37,750 nucleotides of DNA from Candidatus Woesearchaeota archaeon (GCA_018670095.1 JABHRR010000015.1:1-37750), one strand, 5' to 3'; shown: positions 26,790-36,466, counted from the first letter of the stretch. The notes: generated by a model from the sequence alone, not told the origin. Numbers and translations: made by a program.

Positions 26790-28247
26790 TCAAGTACTTA
26801 TATTGAAAACGTTTGAGTAAGCTTTTCCTTTCTTACCCCTTTTTCGAGCATATTCAACAGTTGCTCTGGGTAAACTGAAAGTCCCTACAATATTAAGTTT
26901 TGCTCTGACTTTGTACGTAATGATCCGATGCTCGTGAGCATCAAGTTCTACTAATGACCAAATAACTTTTGTTCCTTTCTTTGAATGTTTAATCTCTTTT
27001 GGTCTTAATGTTCCTAATTCTAAACTTTTTTCAACATTTGCAATGCCCGGAACTTGATCAATAATATCAATTCCTTTTATGTTTCTTTTAGTTCTATTTT
27101 TTACTTCCAAAGTAACTTTAATCTCTGATAAAGCACCTTCATTATGTTCAGTTTTAGTTGTCATTGCACTTTTACTAATTGATAAAGGTGATTGAACATA
27201 AAAATAAAATCCAGCAAAAATAAGTAAAATTGCTAAGATATAAATCACAACCCGATAATTAGTTGTAAAATTAAGAGTAACTGACTCGTTAGGACTTATA
27301 GACTGTTCCCATACTAAATATCTTTCTCCCTCAATTTTTTCTGATTTTCCTTCACTTGTTGTGAACAAAACTTTCCATAAAGAAATTGGATAGAGAACTT
27401 TTTGTGTATTTTTAACATTACCATCATTAGTAACAATCAATTCGTTATAATACCTAAACAATTTGCTATTCTCATTAACTTCTTTTTTAAATTCAGGTTG
27501 TAATGAAAGAATTTCAATTTTTTGATCTATAATTTTAGCTACTTCTCCGTTATGTTCAAAGACAAAGAAAATAATATACTCTTTTGGTTGTTGAAATTGG
27601 TTAGGATTAATTGAGAACTCAATAGTTTTCTTTTCTAGCGGTGGTAAATCTATTGTCGCCTCTTTAATAAATTCTGGCATATCACTTTGAATTTTCACTA
27701 CTAATCCTGTTAAATCTAAAGGGTTCCTGTTTTCTAAAAATAATTTGATTGAAACTCCATCTTTTGGACTAATCTTATCATTCATGTCAATTGTTGCTTT
27801 TATCGCCGGTAAATAATCAATTGGCTTTTCTGGACTTAAGTAAACTTTTAATGATTCTGTGTAAGTTTCCCCTAGATCACTAGCAATAGATATCTGAACA
27901 TAATAAATTCCTGGTTGTAAACCATCATCAAAAGCTTGAGCTTGAATTATTGTTGTGTAACTTTTTCCAGGATATAACTCAATAATCTTATCCTTCAACG
28001 GAAATGGGTCTACATTCCATCCTTGTCCTGACTGAAGAGAATAAATACTATAACGTTGTTTTTCATCAGCATTATTAGTAATTTTTAAATTAAACTGTGC
28101 TCTTTCACTAAATGCAATATGGTTATTTTTAACTGTTATTTCAATATCCGATTCCGCTAAAGAAGATGTTGCTAATACTGAAAAAATAACTAGTAAAAAA
28201 ACTGATAATAAGATAACTTTATTCACCCTCACTTTTTCCCACCTCAA
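26790..28247 (-). CDS. Secreted/membrane protein with NEW3/CARDB-like beta-sandwich domains
   Basis: Signal peptide, repeated beta-rich segments, TM helix (VIYILAILLIFAGFYFY), C-terminal DUF11-like region. Confidence 0.6.
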   Translation of the reverse strand: MRWEKVRVNKVILLSVFLLVIFSVLATSSLAESDIEITVKNNHIAFSERAQFNLKITNNADEKQRYSIYSLQSGQGWNVDPFPLKDKIIELYPGKSYTTIIQAQAFDDGLQPGIYYVQISIASDLGETYTESLKVYLSPEKPIDYLPAIKATIDMNDKISPKDGVSIKLFLENRNPLDLTGLVVKIQSDMPEFIKEATIDLPPLEKKTIEFSINPNQFQQPKEYIIFFVFEHNGEVAKIIDQKIEILSLQPEFKKEVNENSKLFRYYNELIVTNDGNVKNTQKVLYPISLWKVLFTTSEGKSEKIEGERYLVWEQSISPNESVTLNFTTNYRVVIYILAILLIFAGFYFYVQSPLSISKSAMTTKTEHNEGALSEIKVTLEVKNRTKRNIKGIDIIDQVPGIANVEKSLELGTLRPKEIKHSKKGTKVIWSLVELDAHEHRIITYKVRAKLNIVGTFSLPRATVEYARKRGKKGKAYSNVFNIST

Positions 28248-28458
28248 AATAATAGATTATAAAATTATACTTATATTTAAAGACTTCGTTTTGTAACAAT
28301 ATAGGTTAACTATCTAATCAACTTTGTCTTTAGAAACATATTAAGAAATTAAATGAAATTTAATTTCTGTATGTCCCAGAAACTTTAACTTAAGTTTCCG
28401 ATACATTTATATACTATTCTCTATTAATTATTGATTATTAAAAGAGGTATAAAACGAG

Positions 28459-29019
28459 ATGGTACAAGAAAGCGCTTTTCGAGGCATAATTGGTTTTTTG
28501 GATAAGATTGGAGTTTATGATGTTATTCTACCCTTCTTACTTGTATTCACAATTGTTTTTGCAATTCTAGAAAAAACTAAAGTTTTAGGATTAGATAAAA
28601 TTGATGGTAAAGAATTTACCAAAAAGAATCTAAATTCTATGGTTGCTTTTGTAATCTCTTTTTTGGTTATCGCTTCTACACAATTAGTTTCCGTAATTAA
28701 TGAAGTTTTAGCTAACGTTGTTTTATTACTAATCTTAGCGGTTTGTTTTTTAATGTTAGTTGGCGTATTTTTTGGAGATCAAGAATTTACTTTGAAAGAT
28801 TTTCCTGGTTGGAGTAAATTTCTGATGATCTTAATGTTTATTGGCATTGTGGTTATTTTTCTTAATGCTTTAGATTGGTTAAAATATATTTTAGTCATAT
28901 TTGTTTATTGGGATGCAGAATGGGCATCTACCATCATCTTTTTCATTATCATCCTTGGTTTCATTGTGTATATCATTAGGGATCCAAACACAAATAAATC
29001 AAGCGAAAAGAAAGATTAA
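28459..29019 (+). CDS. Polytopic membrane protein, paralogue 1 of 3
   Basis: YDVILPFLLVFTIVFAILEKTKVLG shared with the next two ORFs. Confidence 0.75.
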   Translation: MVQESAFRGIIGFLDKIGVYDVILPFLLVFTIVFAILEKTKVLGLDKIDGKEFTKKNLNSMVAFVISFLVIASTQLVSVINEVLANVVLLLILAVCFLMLVGVFFGDQEFTLKDFPGWSKFLMILMFIGIVVIFLNALDWLKYILVIFVYWDAEWASTIIFFIIILGFIVYIIRDPNTNKSSEKKD

Positions 29020-29060
29020 TAAAACTTAGAATAATTATAACAAAAAAGGAGGAATATAAA

Positions 29061-29636
29061 ATGGCATTTTCAAATTTGGGTTTTTCACAATTAGCATATT
29101 ATTTTCAGACGTACGGAATCATGGATTTCTTGTTACCGTTCTTACTAGTTTTTACAATTATATACGCGGTAATGCAAAAAACAAAAATTCTTGGTGACAA
29201 GAAGAACTTTAATGTTATAATCGCTTTAGTAATAGCTTTAACTTTCGTTGTTCCTCACGTTATTGGTTATTACCCTTTAGGTTATGACCCAGTTCAAGTG
29301 ATGAACGAATCTTTACCTAGTGTTGCTTTAGTTGCTGTTGCAGCCGTTATGCTTTTAATATTAATGGGCGTTTTTGGTGCTGATTTTTCTAAGTCAGCAG
29401 CTCCGATTATTGCTATTGGAGCAATTGCATTTGTAATTTATATTTTTGGATCTTCATTAAGTATTTGGACTGGCCCTTCAGATTTATTTTATTGGTGGGG
29501 TTCAGATGTTACAGAACTATTAATTATTCTGCTTATGTTTGGGTTGGTAGTGTTCTTTATAGTTAAAGAACCAAGCGACAAATCTAGAGGCTCTGAAATG
29601 ATGAAGAGTGTTGGAAAATTATTCGAGAAGAAATAA
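29061..29636 (+). CDS. Polytopic membrane protein, paralogue 2 of 3
   Basis: MDFLLPFLLVFTIIYAVMQKTKILG shared motif; GGAGG Shine-Dalgarno. Confidence 0.75.
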   Translation: MAFSNLGFSQLAYYFQTYGIMDFLLPFLLVFTIIYAVMQKTKILGDKKNFNVIIALVIALTFVVPHVIGYYPLGYDPVQVMNESLPSVALVAVAAVMLLILMGVFGADFSKSAAPIIAIGAIAFVIYIFGSSLSIWTGPSDLFYWWGSDVTELLIILLMFGLVVFFIVKEPSDKSRGSEMMKSVGKLFEKK

Positions 29637-29639
29637 ACA

Positions 29640-30197
29640 ATGGTAACGGTACTTGATTTAGGATTAATACAAGCGTTTGACGTAATCTTCCCAGTTTTGT
29701 TAGTTTTCGCTTTAGTCTTTGCTATTTTTCAGAAAACTAAAGTTGTTGGTGAATCTGTAGGAATAAATTCAATTATCGCCATTGCTGTAGCATTTATGGT
29801 CTTAATTTCAGACACTTTAACTCAAATAATAAATTTTATGGTGCCGTGGTTCGCTGTTGTTATTGTTTTTTTTGTACTTTTAATTTTAATTTTTCAAATG
29901 TTTGGAGCAACCGATGCAGATTTGGCAACAGCAGTAAAAGATAAAAGTGTTTATTGGGCAATCTTAGGAATAGCACTAATTATTCTATTGGCGGCTCTTG
30001 GAAATGTTTTAGGTCAATCATTTACCGAGAAATCATTCGAAGCAGGACAAAATGTTACTGTTACCGGTAGTTCAGGAGTAGCTTCATCAAGTTTTGAAGG
30101 TAGTGTAACTGCAACTTTATTTCATCCAAAAGTATTGGGAATGATGATCATGTTTGCAATCGCAGTATTCGCTGTAGCACTCTTAAGCGGCGGATAA
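29640..30197 (+). CDS. Polytopic membrane protein, paralogue 3 of 3
   Basis: FDVIFPVLLVFALVFAIFQKTKVVG shared motif; starts 3 nt after the preceding stop codon. Confidence 0.75.
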   Translation: MVTVLDLGLIQAFDVIFPVLLVFALVFAIFQKTKVVGESVGINSIIAIAVAFMVLISDTLTQIINFMVPWFAVVIVFFVLLILIFQMFGATDADLATAVKDKSVYWAILGIALIILLAALGNVLGQSFTEKSFEAGQNVTVTGSSGVASSSFEGSVTATLFHPKVLGMMIMFAIAVFAVALLSGG

Positions 30198-30237
30198 AAA
30201 TAAAAAGAAATTTTTTTAAATATTTTTTAAACTATAC

Positions 30238-30801
30238 TTACTCTTTCTTAACGCCCTGAGTAATACTCTTCAGTTCTTTAACGTTCTCAACAAATTCAGG
30301 CACTACATCTTTGAAAACTTTACCAACGGCTTTAAGTTCTGTACCTACATCACTCATTCTAGAATCATAATCCTCTAATCTTCCTAAAACACCCTGATGT
30401 AATATTTTAAAATCTTCTTTAAGTTTCTCTAAATCGTTAAGCATTTTGGTTTGCTTTTCTTCAACTTTTTCTTTCCACTCAACAATTTTTTTTACTTCAC
30501 CAATTAAAGCATCCCATTTCTCGTCAATCATACTTTCTGTAATCGCTTCAATTCTTTCATAGATGTTACCCTCATCACCGCTTGGCTGAGCACCCATTGA
30601 AGGACCACCAGGCATAGGGCCAGGCATAGTTGGTTCTTGAGGCATTGCAGGCATACCACCAGGCATTGCAGGAGTATTAGCGTTTTCTATTGCAGCATTA
30701 ATTTGTTTTGGGTTCATTCCATTCTTTCTAAGTTCTTCTTCAATTAATTCATCAGTAAGACCTTGTTGTCTTAATTGTAATATTTGTTGAACTGGATCCA
30801 T
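30238..30801 (-). CDS. Coiled-coil protein with small N-terminal helical domain and Pro/Met/Gly-rich linker
   Basis: LRQQGLTDELIEEELRKNGMNPKQINAAIENA, then PMPGGPSMG linker, then heptad-rich region. Confidence 0.7.
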   Translation of the reverse strand: MDPVQQILQLRQQGLTDELIEEELRKNGMNPKQINAAIENANTPAMPGGMPAMPQEPTMPGPMPGGPSMGAQPSGDEGNIYERIEAITESMIDEKWDALIGEVKKIVEWKEKVEEKQTKMLNDLEKLKEDFKILHQGVLGRLEDYDSRMSDVGTELKAVGKVFKDVVPEFVENVKELKSITQGVKKE

Positions 30802-30830
30802 TTTATATCACCTACATATTTTTTTAATTA

Positions 30831-31265
30831 TTAGTTGAATGGGCTATGTGTTTCATCTTTTGGAACTAATTTAACTTTTTCTGGTTTATTTAACTTTTGT
30901 TCGACCATCCTTTCTAAATCTTTCTGGGTAACAAAAGTCATCGGGTTCCATAATTCCATATATTTTTTCAATGTTTTTACTTCTTCTATCCCTGCAGTTT
31001 GTTTAAGTTCTTTAACTATTAAGTCCATTTTCTCAATAGTTTTCTCGTGGTCATGTCTGAATTCTAACAAATCTGCACTCGTATCTTTCATATCTTTTTT
31101 CAAATCATTGGTTCTTTTGATAAAATCGTTTTTAATCATGTCAACTTCTCTTAAAAGATTGTTAACTTTTCCTTCCAATGCTTTTACCCAGAGGTACAAT
31201 TTAGCTTGGTCAAATCCTCCTTCTTGTTCCGGTTTAACTGCCGGTTTCTTAGTTCCAAAGTCCAT
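30831..31265 (-). CDS. Coiled-coil protein, possibly ArlC/D/E-like
   Basis: MDFGTKKPAVKPEQ start preferred (ATG 31265); YMELWNPMTFVTQKDLERMVEQ near C-terminus. Confidence 0.6.
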   Translation of the reverse strand: MDFGTKKPAVKPEQEGGFDQAKLYLWVKALEGKVNNLLREVDMIKNDFIKRTNDLKKDMKDTSADLLEFRHDHEKTIEKMDLIVKELKQTAGIEEVKTLKKYMELWNPMTFVTQKDLERMVEQKLNKPEKVKLVPKDETHSPFN

Positions 31266-31378
31266 AATTATCTTAAATAAAGAAATCAATATAATAAAGT
31301 TATGGGAGTACTCTAAAGTAGTATTGCCAAAATATAACACAACATTTAAATTCCTTTACCAATTTAATATATAAAAAG

Positions 31379-33691
31379 ATGGTGCTAACAGAAAAAAAGT
31401 GTTTTGAGTACGAAACTATCCATGAAGGAGAAAATAAGATTCTTAAGATTCCTTTAGAAAGATGTACCTTCCCTCCTTCAATTGAATATAGTGATTTGTG
31501 TATGGCTAAAGTTGTTGACGCTTTGTTAGAAGTTACTGGGGTAACCATAATCAATCTAACCCAATTAAGAGAGTACGAATATGATTATTCACAAACTCAT
31601 CTACTAATTGAATTGGCTTTACTTTACAAGAGATTAAACAAAGATGAACGGCTTGCTTATTCCCATCTTGTTCTTGATCCGCAACATGAACGTTATATTC
31701 GTGGAAGTTATGCCAAATTTCAAAGGATCATTTCCAAATTGTTGAAAGAAGACCCTTTAGCTGCTTACATTACATTAAAACGTTTAGAAGTGAGAGAAAA
31801 AACTAAACTAAACAATTTAATCGATGAAAGACATTCAGTCTCACAACAAAAATTTGTTGAAGTTTTAATGGCAGTAATTCAAGAGCTGGAAAAGTTAAAG
31901 ATTATTCAACAATTAATGCCCCATACTAAAGAAGAATACAAGTTAGGTTCTAGAGATATTTATGGCAATATTTTTCATCCTACTACTCGACCAGATTTTA
32001 TGTATACTAGATTAATTTTAGAATTTCCAGAAGGTAATTTAGAAGAAAGTTATCAGTTTGGTGATGGTGAAGATAAGTGTGATGTTAACATTTTTTCTTT
32101 TGATAATAATATTAAAACTATGTTTCATTTAACTCCACCTGAATTTCGTTTCACTGAAGAAGTTTATGAATTGTTGGATGATGCAAAAAGAATTATGTCT
32201 GAACATAAACCCAGTCGAGAAGAGTTTGTTGATCCTCAGAGAATGAGAGAAGTTTTCTTTAACATTGGTAAAGATTTATTGAACGATTTGATTGAACATA
32301 AGAAGCTGAAACTTTCTGATGATAAAGTTAATCAGTTAGCTCAAGCTTTACTGCGTTACACAGTTGGTTTTGGATTGATAGAACTTTTATTGTCAGATCC
32401 GAAAGTTCAAGACGTAAATATTAACGCCCCTAACGGAGAATTGCCAATTTTTATTGTTCATCAGGATTATGGTGATTGTTATACCAATATTTATCCTACT
32501 CGGCAAGAAGTTGATTCCTGGGCAACTAAATTGAGATTAATTTCCGGTAGACCTTTAGATGAAGCAAATCCTATTTTGGATACAGAACTTAAAGTTGAAG
32601 GCTTCACATCAAGAGTCTCTGCGATTACCGCCCCTTTAAGCCCCCTAGGGTTAGCTTTTTCATTTAGAAGACATCGGGATTATCCTTGGACATTTCCTCT
32701 CTATATGCAATCACATGTTAGGTATATGGGTGCAATGGCCGCCGGTCTGTTAAGTTTTATTATTGATAATAACGCAACAATCTTAGTTGCCGGTACTCGA
32801 TCTTCAGGAAAGAGCAGTTTGTTAGGAAGTTTCTTAGTTGAAATGTCTCGACGTTCAAGAATTATTACTATTGAAGATACTTTTGAACTTCCGCAAGAAG
32901 CAATGCGGGCTTTAGGTTATAACGTTGAAAATATGAAAGTTGCCGGTGCTTTATCTGCTCCTGGTTCAGAAGTTGATCCTAGTATTGGTATTCGTTCAAC
33001 ATTACGTTTAGGAGATTCCGCAATCTTTGTCGGAGAAGTTAGATCCCACGAGGCCGTAGCTTTGTTTGAAGCGATGCGAGTTGGTGCAGCAGCAAACGTT
33101 GTTGCAGGAACAATTCACGCTGATAGCCCTTATGGTGTTTATGACCGGGTTGTAAATGATATTGGTGTTCCAAAAACTTCATTTAAAGCGATTGATATTA
33201 TTGTAACAACTAATCCCGTAATTTCTGGTTTGAAAAAATATAAAAGAGTTTTACGAATTACTGAAGTTAGAAAACAGTGGGATGAAGATCCGCTAAAAGA
33301 ACATGCTTTTGTAGATTTGATGGTTTATAATCCTAAAACAGATAAGTTAGAAATTACTGACGATTTGATTAACGGTAATTCTGAAATATTGAAAAGAATG
33401 GCTGGTAAAGTTAAAGAGTTTGCTGGCGATTGGGATGCTGTCTGGAATAATATTCAATTAAGAGCAGATTGTAAACAAGCGATTGTTGATATTGCTGCAG
33501 AGTTTAAAGATGATCAAATTTTGGAAGCAGAATTTGTAGTTGGCGCTAACGATATGTTTAAATTAATTTCTGATCGAGTTAAAGATAAGCACGGGACATT
33601 AGATTCATCTCGAATCTTGTTTGATTTCAAAGAATGGTTAAGAAAAGAAGTCAGAAAGAAAGTTAAAGAAGAATCATCATCATTCATCTAA
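31379..33691 (+). CDS. Type II/IV secretion or archaellum ATPase (ArlI/GspE-like)
   Basis: Walker A GTRSSGKSS; FVGEVRSHEAVALFEAMRVGAAANVVAGTIHADSPYGVYDRVV is the secretion ATPase Walker B/His box region. Confidence 0.92.
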   Translation: MVLTEKKCFEYETIHEGENKILKIPLERCTFPPSIEYSDLCMAKVVDALLEVTGVTIINLTQLREYEYDYSQTHLLIELALLYKRLNKDERLAYSHLVLDPQHERYIRGSYAKFQRIISKLLKEDPLAAYITLKRLEVREKTKLNNLIDERHSVSQQKFVEVLMAVIQELEKLKIIQQLMPHTKEEYKLGSRDIYGNIFHPTTRPDFMYTRLILEFPEGNLEESYQFGDGEDKCDVNIFSFDNNIKTMFHLTPPEFRFTEEVYELLDDAKRIMSEHKPSREEFVDPQRMREVFFNIGKDLLNDLIEHKKLKLSDDKVNQLAQALLRYTVGFGLIELLLSDPKVQDVNINAPNGELPIFIVHQDYGDCYTNIYPTRQEVDSWATKLRLISGRPLDEANPILDTELKVEGFTSRVSAITAPLSPLGLAFSFRRHRDYPWTFPLYMQSHVRYMGAMAAGLLSFIIDNNATILVAGTRSSGKSSLLGSFLVEMSRRSRIITIEDTFELPQEAMRALGYNVENMKVAGALSAPGSEVDPSIGIRSTLRLGDSAIFVGEVRSHEAVALFEAMRVGAAANVVAGTIHADSPYGVYDRVVNDIGVPKTSFKAIDIIVTTNPVISGLKKYKRVLRITEVRKQWDEDPLKEHAFVDLMVYNPKTDKLEITDDLINGNSEILKRMAGKVKEFAGDWDAVWNNIQLRADCKQAIVDIAAEFKDDQILEAEFVVGANDMFKLISDRVKDKHGTLDSSRILFDFKEWLRKEVRKKVKEESSSFI

Positions 33692-33910
33692 TTCTGTTAA
33701 TGGAATCACTCTAAATGATGGAGTTTCAAAGTTGGTAATAGCATATAAATCATAACAAGCTTGGTTTTCAGATAATTTTTTTACTGGACAACCTTGGGCA
33801 TTATGGAAATAATCTCCGCGGATTAAGTCTATAACTCCATCTTCAAGTTTTTCTATTGGTTCTCTACAATAACCACAAATATATTCTGTTATTTTTATTT
33901 GATATTCAGT
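33680..33910 (-). pseudogene. Short zinc-ribbon-like ORF without canonical start codon
   Basis: Open frame TEYQIKITEYICGYCREPIEKLEDGVIDLIRGDYFHNAQGCPVKKLSENQACYDLYAITNFETPSFRVIPLTELDE; no in-frame ATG, GTG or TTG after the upstream TAA. Confidence 0.35.
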
Positions 33911-33938
33911 TTAGTTTAAAAGAATTTCTATAGTTTAA

Positions 33939-34340
33939 TTATTTTTGTCTAACAATTCTTAGAATAGTAGTTTCTACCTCTTCTCTATGTAATTCTCTTA
34001 ATACTTTCTCATCAAGAACTTTTCTTTCAATATAAGAATAATCTGCTTCTGGATTTTCTGGTTCATCTTCTTCATGACCTTTGATTCCTAAGAATTCGTT
34101 ATAACCTAAGTCAACAATTGTATAAAGAGTATCAATTTTTTTCCTTGTTACATCTGCAACAAAATTAAATCTTGCATTTTCAATTTCTTGTCGGTCCCAT
34201 CCTCTTACTATCAGAGATTGTTCTAATTTGCCTTCTCTTAATTGATGTAACTCGTACCCCAAAGAAATGGGGCCCACTCTATCGGAAAATTCTTCATAAC
34301 AAAAAGCAACATAATCTCCTTCTTGTAATTTTACTTTCAT
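33939..34340 (-). CDS. Hypothetical protein
   Basis: 133-aa ORF, MKVKLQEGDYVAFCYEE...; no clear family. Confidence 0.6.
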   Translation of the reverse strand: MKVKLQEGDYVAFCYEEFSDRVGPISLGYELHQLREGKLEQSLIVRGWDRQEIENARFNFVADVTRKKIDTLYTIVDLGYNEFLGIKGHEEDEPENPEADYSYIERKVLDEKVLRELHREEVETTILRIVRQK

Positions 34341-34397
34341 ATTTTCCTATTTGAGACTTATATTTATATTTATTTTGGTGTTTAAGAAGTTAGAAAG

Positions 34398-35204
34398 TTA
34401 TTTCATTACTACATAAAACAGTTCATTACTAAATTCTAACAATTTGAATTCATATCCTAATCGTTTACACATTAATTCTATCCATCCTCTACGAGGATAA
34501 TTCATTTTTTTCCCAGAGATGGTTAAGGTTGCGAAACTTACTACTACAAATTTTGCAGGAATAGCTTTGATAATTTCTTCAGAAGTCTTATGCCCTTTCC
34601 CTTTATCTAAGACATCAGTCATCTTGAATAAGAAAGCAACTTCTGCTTTGGGTAATTTCTTTACCTTTTCTATCTGTAATAAATCTAGAATTCCTGCTTT
34701 TCCTTTAATCTTTTGATCTTTGAAGAATTGGTTTAATATTTTCACTTCTTCTTTGCTTAAATCGTAAGCAAAATAATTTACTTTCTTTAAATTCATGTGA
34801 GAAAACGATAAAGGGTTAATTCCACTTCCTAAATCCAGAATGGTTTTTGGTTCACCAGTAATCTTGAAAATTTTCTGATATAATAGATCATAGAAAGATA
34901 ATCTTTCTTTAGTAGAAGAATGTGTTGCTAATATTTTTTGATAATCTTTTTTCTTAAATAATTCTTTTAAATCTTTACTTTCTTTCTCAACCCGAAACAA
35001 ACCATAACTTCTTCTTAACTTTGCGCGAACTTCTTTTATTGTTTGTTTATATTCTTTAGATTTAGGATTCAGTTCCTCGCTTAATTTCTTTAATATCTTC
35101 GGTTCTTTTTTGAAATATCTGTTTAATTCTTCTTTTACAAACTTACTATCTAACTCAGCCAATTCTTTTTTCTGTTTAATATCTTTGATAAGTTGGGTTA
35201 GCAT
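34398..35204 (-). CDS. FmrO/ArmA-like 16S rRNA methyltransferase family protein
   Basis: ATHSSTKERLSFYDLLYQKIFKITGEPKTILDLGSGINPLSFSHM and FVVVSFATLTISGKKM...FSNELFYVV resemble the G1405 N7-methyltransferase family. Confidence 0.75.
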   Translation of the reverse strand: MLTQLIKDIKQKKELAELDSKFVKEELNRYFKKEPKILKKLSEELNPKSKEYKQTIKEVRAKLRRSYGLFRVEKESKDLKELFKKKDYQKILATHSSTKERLSFYDLLYQKIFKITGEPKTILDLGSGINPLSFSHMNLKKVNYFAYDLSKEEVKILNQFFKDQKIKGKAGILDLLQIEKVKKLPKAEVAFLFKMTDVLDKGKGHKTSEEIIKAIPAKFVVVSFATLTISGKKMNYPRRGWIELMCKRLGYEFKLLEFSNELFYVVMK

Positions 35205-35276
35205 TAAGATTATTATTTTTTTAGTGTATATAAATTTTCGCTACATTTTTAAATAAACGAATATTAATAATCTCTA

Positions 35277-35918
35277 ATGAAAGAACATTTAAAGAAAACC
35301 TGGAAGTTTTTCTGGGACGATGATAGTATTTGGAGTTGGTTAGCTAATATTATTGTTGCTTTCTTAGTTATCCGTTTTCTTGTTTATCCTCTCCTGGGCG
35401 TAATTCTAGGGACAGGTTTTCCAATTGTCGCAGTTATTTCGGAATCAATGGAACATGGTACTCATGCAGACTTAATTTGTGGACAAAAATTCACAGAATT
35501 CCCAGAATCATTTGATAGTTATTGGCAAGTTTGTGGTCAGTGGTATGAATCTAACGGGATTACTAAAGAACAATTTAATAAATTTCCTTTCCGGGACGGT
35601 TTTAGGAAAGGTGATGTGATTATTCTTTGGCGAGCAAATAAGAATAATTTAGATGTCGGAGATGTTTTAATATTTCAGGGAAGTAAACCGCAACCATTAA
35701 TTCATCGGGTTGTTAAAGTTTGGGAAGAAGATTCGCAAACATATTATCAAACTAAAGGTGATCATAATAGCGGTAGTATCTCAGGCAGTTTAGGTGAAGA
35801 GAAGATTTCTGAAGATAGATTGTATGGAAAAGGGGTTATCAGAGTTCCATATCTTGGCTGGATAAAGATATTATTTGTGGATGCCGTTAAACCATTAGGA
35901 ATAAATATTGTCCGATAA
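35277..35918 (+). CDS. Signal peptidase I (S26B-like)
   Basis: VISESMEHG catalytic Ser; GDVLIFQ...PLIHRVVKVWE; TKGDHN. Confidence 0.9.
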   Translation: MKEHLKKTWKFFWDDDSIWSWLANIIVAFLVIRFLVYPLLGVILGTGFPIVAVISESMEHGTHADLICGQKFTEFPESFDSYWQVCGQWYESNGITKEQFNKFPFRDGFRKGDVIILWRANKNNLDVGDVLIFQGSKPQPLIHRVVKVWEEDSQTYYQTKGDHNSGSISGSLGEEKISEDRLYGKGVIRVPYLGWIKILFVDAVKPLGINIVR

Positions 35919-35955
35919 TTCTGCTTCTGCACCAAGAGAACAATAGAAGACATAA

Positions 35956-35975
35956 ATAACACATAAAAGTGTTAT
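35956..35975. repeat. Inverted repeat ATAACAC-ATAAAA-GTGTTAT
   Basis: 7-bp perfect arms, 6-nt loop, downstream of the signal peptidase gene. Confidence 0.5.
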
Positions 35976-35986
35976 ATCTTCTAAAC

Positions 35987-36032
35987 TTTAGTTGAGGAAA
36001 AATGATATTTAAAACTATTGTCCTCAACTAAA
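35987..36032. repeat. Inverted repeat TTTAGTTGAGGA...TCCTCAACTAAA flanking a TATA-like element
   Basis: 12-bp perfect arms (35987-35998 and 36021-36032) around ATATTTAAAA. Confidence 0.6.
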
Positions 36033-36073
36033 ACATCAAAACATTTATAATTGAAAAAGATTTATCTTCTATT

Positions 36074-36466
36074 ATGGCAAAAAAGAGTTGGTGGCAAAAA
36101 CATTTTGCTCGGGATGAACATCAAGAAAAAATTGATATTGTTAAAGACTTAGATGCAATTGTTGAATATTTAGAAGAAATCAATTATGATGTTAAAAGTA
36201 TTCTTCCTGAACTTAAAAAATTGATGGAATTGGAAAAAGAACGTAAAGTTGCTGATTCTAGTATAACCCATATCAATTTGGAAACACAAGCTTCTATTTT
36301 GGATAAGTTATTAGAAAAATACGAATTCTTTCAAAACGATGTTGATATTAACGGCTTGAGATTAAAAGCGATCGCTAACCAATTCTTAAGAAACGCTAAG
36401 AAACATGGCTTAACTGATTTAGTCAAAGAAAAGAAAGCCGATCAAAGATGGAAATTCTTTTGGTAG
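36074..36466 (+). CDS. Hypothetical protein
   Basis: 130-aa ORF, helical and charged. Confidence 0.6.
   Translation: MAKKSWWQKHFARDEHQEKIDIVKDLDAIVEYLEEINYDVKSILPELKKLMELEKERKVADSSITHINLETQASILDKLLEKYEFFQNDVDINGLRLKAIANQFLRNAKKHGLTDLVKEKKADQRWKFFW

Noticed and set aside
30835-31374. Plus-strand 179-aa ORF opposite the coiled-coil gene
   Set aside because: Antisense of a Lys/Glu-rich coiled coil; the minus-strand protein is far more plausible.
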